NCBI RefSeq assembly: GCF_002865645.1
Contig: NW_020194562.1
Span: 620,001 to 684,000 of the forward strand
Length of the DNA: 64,000 bases
Reading direction: 5' to 3'
From: Hyaloscypha bicolor E
Lineage: Eukaryota > Ascomycota > Leotiomycetes > Helotiales > Hyaloscyphaceae
Below are positions 56,976 through 64,000 of this stretch, one piece after another. Position 1 is the stretch's first letter. Each line of letters begins with the position of its first letter. The position numbers and the translations under genes are program-made. Under the pieces are notes generated by a model. The model worked only from the letters and a program-made list of their open reading frames with translations. It had not been told where the DNA came from and did no database searches.

Positions 56976-59180
56976 ATAAATCGAGTGCATCGTAGGGGTT
57001 TGATCGGAATAGGAGGGTTTTCATCATTAAATGTTATCGGCGATCCGTGCACATGTTATACTTGTACAGGGAGTATGAGGTGCGCTTTCGGAGATCCGTT
57101 TAGCTTGCCGCGATAACTTTTCTTTCCACAATAATTTCGATTCCTCATTTTAGATGCGTTTCAGCCGCCAGCAGTAGGGGCCGAAGTACAATGGTAAGTG
57201 GTGAGCAACATTCTTTCCACAGAACTAAAAGACGAACCAGGAACTCGAGAAGAGGGCTGGGTCTGCACAGCACTTATTGGAGAAAGCGCATTATGGCGGC
57301 AGCCCTAGTCTTATGAGACCAAATCCACAAAGCGTCTCCCAACCGAAGAAAAGACTCACCCATGGTACTCATGTCAAAGGTACGAGCTCCAGAGATGAAG
57401 ATTTATGACTATACAGACATTGACTTTGACTATTGTTAGCTTTCTACCCTTTCCCCCGAACGTGGGGTCTTGCACTAATAACTTTAGCTATTCATAAGAG
57501 TTCTCTATATACATATATTGTCATTTACGTTTAATACGTTAAGTTAGGTTAGGTTTAGGGTGAAGTCGGGGTCGTCGTGAGCGGAGTGGAAGAATTTAAG
57601 AAAGTTGATAGCCGAAGAGCATCGTGGTAGCGAAGAGGTGTGAACGTTTGTCAGACGTTGGAGATGGAGTTGTAAAGGTTAAGGTTTTGTGCAGCGTATA
57701 AGGGTGGGTAGATTAAAGAGTAGAGAAGAGTAGAAGCGGCAAGTTAAAGTCTGGGCCGGTAGAGTTGAGATGGGGTTGTAGTATCTGAATCGCAATTTCT
57801 GTGATTTGGATGCGAAACGTCGTGTTTATTCTCGAGGATTGTTAGGGGTGGTGTTCAGGGTTTGAGCGTGGATTGGTGAGTCTGCGCGGGCGTTGCTGGC
57901 TCCGGCCGAGCCTGAGCGGAGTAGATTACAGCGGGTAAGCGGCCGAAACAGGAGCATGAAGTATGAGTTACTTATGAGCAGTTAGCGTTATACGTGGGGG
58001 CTTGAGCGTCGAAACAGCAACGACCCCCTCCCGCTCTTCTTGAGCATCGACCCATGCAGCCACAGCAACCTATACAGAAGCCTATACATAGCCGCAGTTA
58101 ACTGGCAGTGATCGTTTTACCAGCGTCGATTACGATTTTTCATCATAGGGGACATAAGTTTTCCCAAATCCCATGAAGTTCGAGTTTCAGAAGCAAACTG
58201 GGGTTATTTTATATAGGCGATGTTTCTAGTTTGAGCCAAAGCCTTCTTGCGCGACGGGGGTGGACCCGCAGGTGGGAGGGAAAGTTTAAGCAGTGCTTTG
58301 GGGTCATTATTAGGCTAGTAAGTTCAGATCTCTCTTTGCGTACGTGTAGAAGTACAAACCAGTTTACTAAAAGGGAGCACTTAGGCAAGGAGGCTGGAAC
58401 TGTGGGTTTACCTGAGATAGTGAGTACGAATGCCTGCCCTCTTACGGAGCGACTTACTGGGAGTCTAGCGTAACAGGCGAACATCTCGCCCTATGTTGGC
58501 GCTATAACATTACCTTGCTACTGAACTAGACATCACAATTTAGACCCAACACTCTTGAGATTCCTCTTGAATTGCCACTCCAACCGATCTCATTATCTCG
58601 CAACTGCTCCCTCACGATGGAGTCTAACTTTTACGAAGGGCTAGTAAGTGGCAAGAAATTGAGTTTCAATTCAAATGACTTCGTTCTTCTTTTAATCCTG
58701 GATTGACAGTTCCGAAGTGGTTTTTCCAGCCCTGAGAACTCCAAAGGCACACAAACTAACTCTTTTTAGGAAGGACGCTTTGCAATCAACCTTTCGTAAG
58801 TAAAGGGTTATGTAGAGGTGGAACCTTTTGAAAACAAAGTTCTTTTGTCCCTAAAGGTAGGTGAGTGTTAGGCCAGTAACTACTACACGGGAAGAATCTA
58901 AAACAATTAAGTATGGTGAGTACTGGTAGCCTTTTGCTATTCTGGATGTTACAGTTGTCATTAAACCTTACGACGGTACAGGTACGGAGGCTCATAGCGA
59001 TTAGGCTCGCGGACGTAACCGGAACCGGTTCGGCCACAGCAATGACCTCCTCTGGTGTTCAACCGACTTGTAAGTACTCAGCTTTCAGGGGCGAGTAAGA
59101 AATGACCAAAGGTTAGACTCTAAGGTGGGTCGAGGTTAACGGGGGTTTTAGGACCACAGGGGAAGAGCTTGTTCATTACA
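56976..59180. other. Normal-GC DNA with no recognisable gene
   Basis: No frame longer than about 90 codons and none with family likeness. A short TTAGGTTAGGTTTAGGG near 57545 is telomere-like but far too short to count as a telomere. Confidence 0.45.
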
Positions 59181-59199
59181 TTGTGGACCTCCATTTCCA

Positions 59200-60360
59200 A
59201 GGAACAAAGAAGCATTTTATCATTAGGCTTTTGGCTGTAGAATATTTTTCGCTTTTATTCTCATGGATTATATCAATATCATTTAATGATTTTATGATCT
59301 CATATCGTAAAAATTATATAATTATAAAATTATATTATGAAATATTATCATTTCTTGAATTATATCTTGTCTATTTAATTTTCACATTATTTTATTCTTA
59401 TGTCTGAAAAATAGAATAATTTTAGAGCTCAAATTAAGAATATTAGGTCCCGTTCTCAGGTATAATTCAATAAATATGATTTCATAGGTCATACCAATTT
59501 ATATTTCAAATTCTAATACGAATAAAATTATCAATTTATTCTTGATTCAAAATAAACAGGAAAAATTAAATAAATTACCCTCCTATTTTATCAATAAGTG
59601 GGATTTAAGCATTATAAAATAATGTAAAATGTATAGAAAATTTATGAAAATAAAATATAAAATATTTCTTGATAGATTTAATATAAATATTATTTTGTCT
59701 TTAACATAAGTGTCGAATATTTCTCTTTAATAAATATTCATATCATATGGGATTCTTTTATTTGAATACAATTTAATCCTTTGAAAAGAATAGAATTAAC
59801 TAATAAATTAAATGTCCGATTATTAAAATGATATTAGTTCTCTCTCTAGATAAAAAAGAATCTTCATCCCGATAAAAAAATTAATTATTTAAGCTCAATA
59901 CAATAATAATCTTTTAAATACTCCGCAAAGGATTATTATATGAATATCAATGCTTTTCATATATATCTTTCATTAATCCAAAAGAACATATGAAATATAA
60001 AAACCTCCAAAAAATATTTTTAATTGTCGTTTATTATCTCAATCATCTAATTATAATCATTATTTTATTTAATTTCTAATTATAAATATTTTGATATCAA
60101 ATTTCAATAATAATCTATATTAATTTTAGAGTGATTTTTCTAGCTTTAGCTTTAATATTAAGAAATTTTTACTAATTGAAAAAAAATAATGTTTTTTTTT
60201 AGATGCATTATTATATCTTCTTAATTTCCGAAAATATTATATTTTTCAATCTTTTTATTTCTAATTAATTAGAAGTTCTTGATTTTTCTTTTTTTTTATT
60301 ATATTCCTGTTCTAATGCTTAATATATTAATTTTGTAATGCATATATCCAAAATAAATAA
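59200..60360. other. AT-rich block that retains CA/TG (not RIP-type)
   Basis: About 1.1 kb of roughly three-quarters A+T with frequent CAT, TGA, CAA and TCA, unlike the RIP blocks at 1-13 kb and 62-64 kb. Short frames only. It might be an organelle-derived insertion, an old foreign element, or an AT-rich satellite remnant. Confidence 0.5.
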
Positions 60361-61084
60361 TCATAAAGCTGAAATTCTTAAGGTTACACATTTTGGTTGG
60401 CAGGGGCACACAGATTTTGTATCTATCCTGAGCTAAGCCCTGAGCCCTGATTCCTTAGCACACTAATAAGTTAGCTAGATTATGTTTACAGGATGATCTT
60501 CCGGCCCCCTCGCGAGGTTAGCTAATCTCCTTAATTTTGCAATCAGTCCGTAACACGCAGGCTCGAGGGAAATTGAGGCAGGGGACTCTGCCGACGCACA
60601 CCTCTTCTTCCTCATAACCATGATGTTAGTTTGGCCAGATGGGAAGATATCCCGAAGAATAGGCTAAGTAGTGCTCAGCTCATGTTGCCACTCGGCAGAG
60701 ACTGAACCAGGCCGCGTATGATGTTTCCCGCATAGATGGGGTCGTGAAAATGCTTATACCATAATCTCTCGGCATAATATGAGCGCGATAATCACTATTT
60801 GCGGGCGCTTGCGAGCGAGCACTATAAACTGTGGTTCAGTAAGTGTTAATTCAAGTATATGTTTAGACTGACCTTATATTCAAAGTCACCTAATTAAAAG
60901 GAGTTATCCCTGTATTCAAAAGGGTTTAGGGTACTTCAAGCTCAAAGTCTTTCGTTGACCCCTAATAAAATATTATCCGCTACAAAGATGCAAACTCGGT
61001 TTCGGAAGAACGCGCTGCCTCCCACCTGGGCCACCTCCCTTTCCAATTCTCCACGAAACCTCCAGTAATAATCTCGATTCCATT
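60361..61084. other. Intergenic, no gene seen
   Basis: Normal GC, no supported frame. Confidence 0.4.
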
Positions 61085-61430
61085 CAAGTCTAAGTAGAAA
61101 CTGCATGCACATGCTTCATGTGTTGGCTCAAATGATTTTCCTCGTGAATCCGTTTCCTTCCGACCTGTGACACCAATGACTCTACACTCATGCTTACGGA
61201 CGGGAGAATGCCCTCGCTGATGACGCCTCAGATCGCATTGTCGCTTGTATGAGCGGATACAACCGCTGATATTGTAATGGAAACGATGACTTGATCTGCT
61301 AGTGTTAAATCTGGGTTGTGAGAACTCTAATGAGAACTTACGGTGAGGTTGCTAGAGTAATAGAGCGTTGAGAGGGAGTGCTAGCCTCAGATTGAAAATG
61401 CTCCCGATCATTCACCGTTCTTTTACTCAA
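61085..61430 (-). pseudogene. Decayed C2H2 zinc-finger gene fragment
   Basis: A minus-strand exon ending SITLATSP joins, after a GTAAGT..GCAG intron (about 61295-61345), to a segment reading YNISGCIRSYKRQCDLRRHQ then RGHSPVRKHEC. The first finger has Cys-x12-His-x3-His but a Tyr stands where the first Cys should be (TAC for TGC, a G-to-A change). The second finger is split by a frameshift: HEC lies in one frame and ENHLSQHMKHVH in another. Fungal two-finger regulators share this pattern. Borders are uncertain, and upstream exons could extend to about 61930. Confidence 0.45.
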
Positions 61431-61930
61431 GTTAGTTTTACTGAGCAAAGAAATAAATTGGAGGGGCCCTACTGTAATGCTTCACCAAAGGTGGACTCTT
61501 GAGGTTCCGTGTTGTTTTGATTGAGAGAATCCTTCCTGCGAAATCGTTAGTTGAGAGCATTCATATTCTCCAATACAGTCTCTCACTTTGGAATCTTTGT
61601 TTCAGAAACAGGGATTTCCATCCACTCACATCCGGTCATTGATTGATGTGCCCTTTAGATTTTGTTAATTCATACCACTCATGGACATCAGACGATAGAC
61701 CTACATGTCAAAGTAATTTGGAAGTGCTGCCATGTCCATCTCTCCGATATCGCTAAATCCGAGCGCCTCATTGCCTTGGCCAACGCCGTGTCGTTATGGA
61801 GGATACCATTGCTGAATTCCATGAGGTCGAAGTCCGCTCATTCTTTACTGGTTCCATCTGAGTTCCACCCAGCTCCATTGCCCCAATCTCTGGTGTCCTT
61901 TTCAACAAGTATTACACCTGGGAGGTAAGT

Positions 61931-63442
61931 TCCTTTTTCTTACTATATACTAATACTAGCCTGACATCTTTATAAAAAGCCGAAATAAGAGTACCTAATT
62001 ATATTATAGTAAATTTACTAAATAGCTAGAGTAATAGCATTTTAATATATTATTATTTTAATATATATACTTATATATAAAGAACTTAATTATAGTAAAT
62101 ATAAATTAAAAGTTTAATAAAATAAATACAACTTTTTTATTTATTTAAAATCTCGAGTTTATATTCTTATAATAAATATATTAGTATTTATTACTAAAGT
62201 ATCAGTATTTTAAATATAAGTTTAAGATTTATAGCTTTATTTTATATATTAAATAAAACTAAGTTCTTTATTTTCTTTTTATTATTTTAATTTAAAATAT
62301 ATTATAAATTCGTAATTATTTTATTTACTATTTTACATATCTTTTAAATACTTTTATTTTATATTTTATAAGAACTTATTCTAAATTATATTATATAATA
62401 AAACAGAAATTGTATTAAGCTTATAAAAGAAATTATTTTATAATATTATATATAAGAAAATAAACTTATTTAAATTAGTAAACTTTTCTTATCTTAATTA
62501 TTATTTTAATTTACAGGCTATAATTTACTATAATAAGATTATTTTTCTTAGAATAGGCTATTTTTTTAATTAATAAATTCAGTTATTTTATTATTAGTAA
62601 AATTATAGGCTTTTTTTAATATATTATTTATTAGTTAGAAATATATATAAAAGTAATATAGGTTTTTCTTTAATACTTTATATTTTGAGTTTTTATTAAA
62701 ATTAAAGCAAATAATATTATAATTAATATTAGTAATAAAATTAAATTAAAGATTAATATTTATAAAATTATATTTAAAGTTATTATTAGATATTAATTAA
62801 AATCTCCTAAAAATCGAAATCGAAATTATAATTCTTTAAAAATATTAACTTTTTTTTATTTACAAAAAAATCTAGTAAATATATAAAGAATTAATAGGCT
62901 TTTATAATATAAAATTAGAAAATAAAGATTAATTAATTTCTAAGAACTAAAAAGAAAAAAGAAATAATATAAGCAAATTACGAATTATATAATTAAAAAT
63001 TTATTATATATTTTATCTTATATATATTTCGACTTTAAATTCATGTGTTTCTATATTTAATTTATTATTTAAATACTAGTAAATACTTTATTTTATATTA
63101 TATAATTATATAAATTGTATTTAAAATACTAGTAAATAATTTAACTATTACTAAATATATTTAAAATATAAAGAAATACTTTTTAATATTAAATTATATT
63201 CGAAATATAAAGAAAGTCTTTTTCTTTCTTTATTATATTATATAAATTATATTTAAAGTATTTTTTAAAGCATTTACTAAAAGTACTCGAAATTATATAA
63301 AATATTTATATTAATACCTTTATTATTATAATTATAATATAAGTATTACTAGTTTTAAAGAAAGTTTAAAAGTCAAAAAATTAGAAAAAGAAATTATAAA
63401 TTGAAAATATAAAATTAAAATATATATTAAAGCTTTTATAAA
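61931..63442. other. AT-rich RIP-type sequence, family not recognised
   Basis: Strong CA/TG depletion and many stops in every frame. No transposon protein could be traced. Contains short A/T runs. Confidence 0.5.
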
Positions 63443-63711
63443 TATTATAGTAATTATGGAAATTATAGTAATTATAGTAATTATAGTAATTATAGTAATT
63501 ATAGTAATTATAGTAATTATAGTAATTATAGTAATTATAGTAACTTATAGTAATTATAGTAATTATAGTAATTATAGTAAATTATAGTAATTATAGTAAT
63601 TATAGTAATTATAGTAATTTTAGTAATTATAGTAATTATAGTAATTATAGTAATTATAGTAATTATAGTAATTATAGTAATTATAGAAATTATAGAAATT
63701 ATAGAAATTAT
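63443..63711. repeat. 9-bp minisatellite, unit ATAGTAATT, about 29 copies
   Basis: A nearly pure array of TTATAGTAA units with a few one-base slips and a final run of TTATAGAAA variants. Confidence 0.95.
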
Positions 63712-64000
63712 TAGATTCGGAACTAAATAAGAAAAAAAGTATAGAAGTATTAAAACTATTAAAATTATATATAAAAGAAAAAAGAATTAGAAATTATTGA
63801 AATTATTAGACTTAGAATTAAATGTAAAAAAAGTAAAAAAAGATTAAAAATTATTAAAATTATATAAAATTATATACTTATATTTAGTATATAGCTTTAG
63901 CTTTATATATTATATATATTGTTGTTTTTATTTACCTGAAATAAAGACTTATATAATAAAAGAAGCTAAAAGCAAAAATAAAGAAATCTTAATATTATAT
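63712..64000. other. AT-rich RIP-type sequence to the window edge
   Basis: No gene or clear repeat border. Confidence 0.4.

Noticed and set aside
57538..57560. Telomere-like TTAGGTTAGGTTTAGGG
   Set aside because: Only about three imperfect units, embedded in ordinary DNA on both sides.
58209..58484. Overlapping frames of 80-91 codons on both strands
   Set aside because: Neither strand shows family likeness or splice context; probably chance.
61662..61928. 88-codon plus-strand frame
   Set aside because: No start context or family signal; it overlaps the possible upstream part of the decayed zinc-finger gene on the other strand.
63443..63711. CRISPR-like array
   Set aside because: Contiguous 9-bp units without spacers; a minisatellite in a eukaryotic genome.

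Overview
The window reads as nuclear DNA of a filamentous ascomycete (Pezizomycotina). Genes have short GT..AG introns of about 45-160 nt. The gene content is typically fungal: glucosylceramide synthase, SEN2, WSC-domain secreted proteins, a HET-domain protein, a 2EXR protein and Zn(II)2Cys6 regulators. Large AT-rich blocks almost lack CA/TG dinucleotides, the footprint of repeat-induced point mutation (RIP). Order or genus cannot be read from the sequence.

Layout. 1-15 kb is RIP-ruined transposon sequence: a plus-strand Ty3/gypsy pol with a chromodomain cut by the window edge, then a complete minus-strand LTR element (4916-11043) with two 260-bp LTRs and a target duplication, a solo LTR, and two copies of another LTR. 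15.1-21.8 kb is a normal-GC island holding one unusual four-exon minus-strand gene. It encodes a predicted 1,720-residue protein kinase fused to a very long C-terminal region ending in a membrane anchor. The island is bounded by inverted copies of one LTR family, and RIP stops inside the left copy. 22-27.4 kb is again decayed; it contains a nested solo LTR and a 3.2-kb TA-flanked DNA transposon with a ruined DDE transposase.

27.4-56 kb is the gene-bearing part: glucosylceramide synthase (minus) divergent from SEN2 (plus); a sparse repeat-littered stretch; a six-exon secreted protein with three WSC domains; a 2EXR protein; a broken Zn2Cys6 regulator; then a small cluster of FAD monooxygenase, an apparently broken MFS transporter and an intact Zn2Cys6 regulator; a methyltransferase-like protein; a HET-domain gene with one internal stop; and a short WSC-like secreted protein. 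56-64 kb has simple repeats, a 165-base assembly gap, an AT-rich block that keeps CA/TG and so does not look RIPed, a decayed C2H2 zinc-finger gene, and a final RIP-like block with a 9-bp minisatellite.

How the genes relate. Glucosylceramide synthase and SEN2 are unrelated housekeeping functions sharing an intergenic region. The monooxygenase, transporter and regulator at 43-49.4 kb look like a small metabolic cluster that has lost its transporter. Several genes at or near repeats are broken by frameshift, stop or splice-site change, so the gene-bearing part also shows decay. The candidate for something undescribed is the kinase fusion protein in the LTR-bounded island. All gene models are by eye; introns were chosen by consensus sites and reading-frame continuity.
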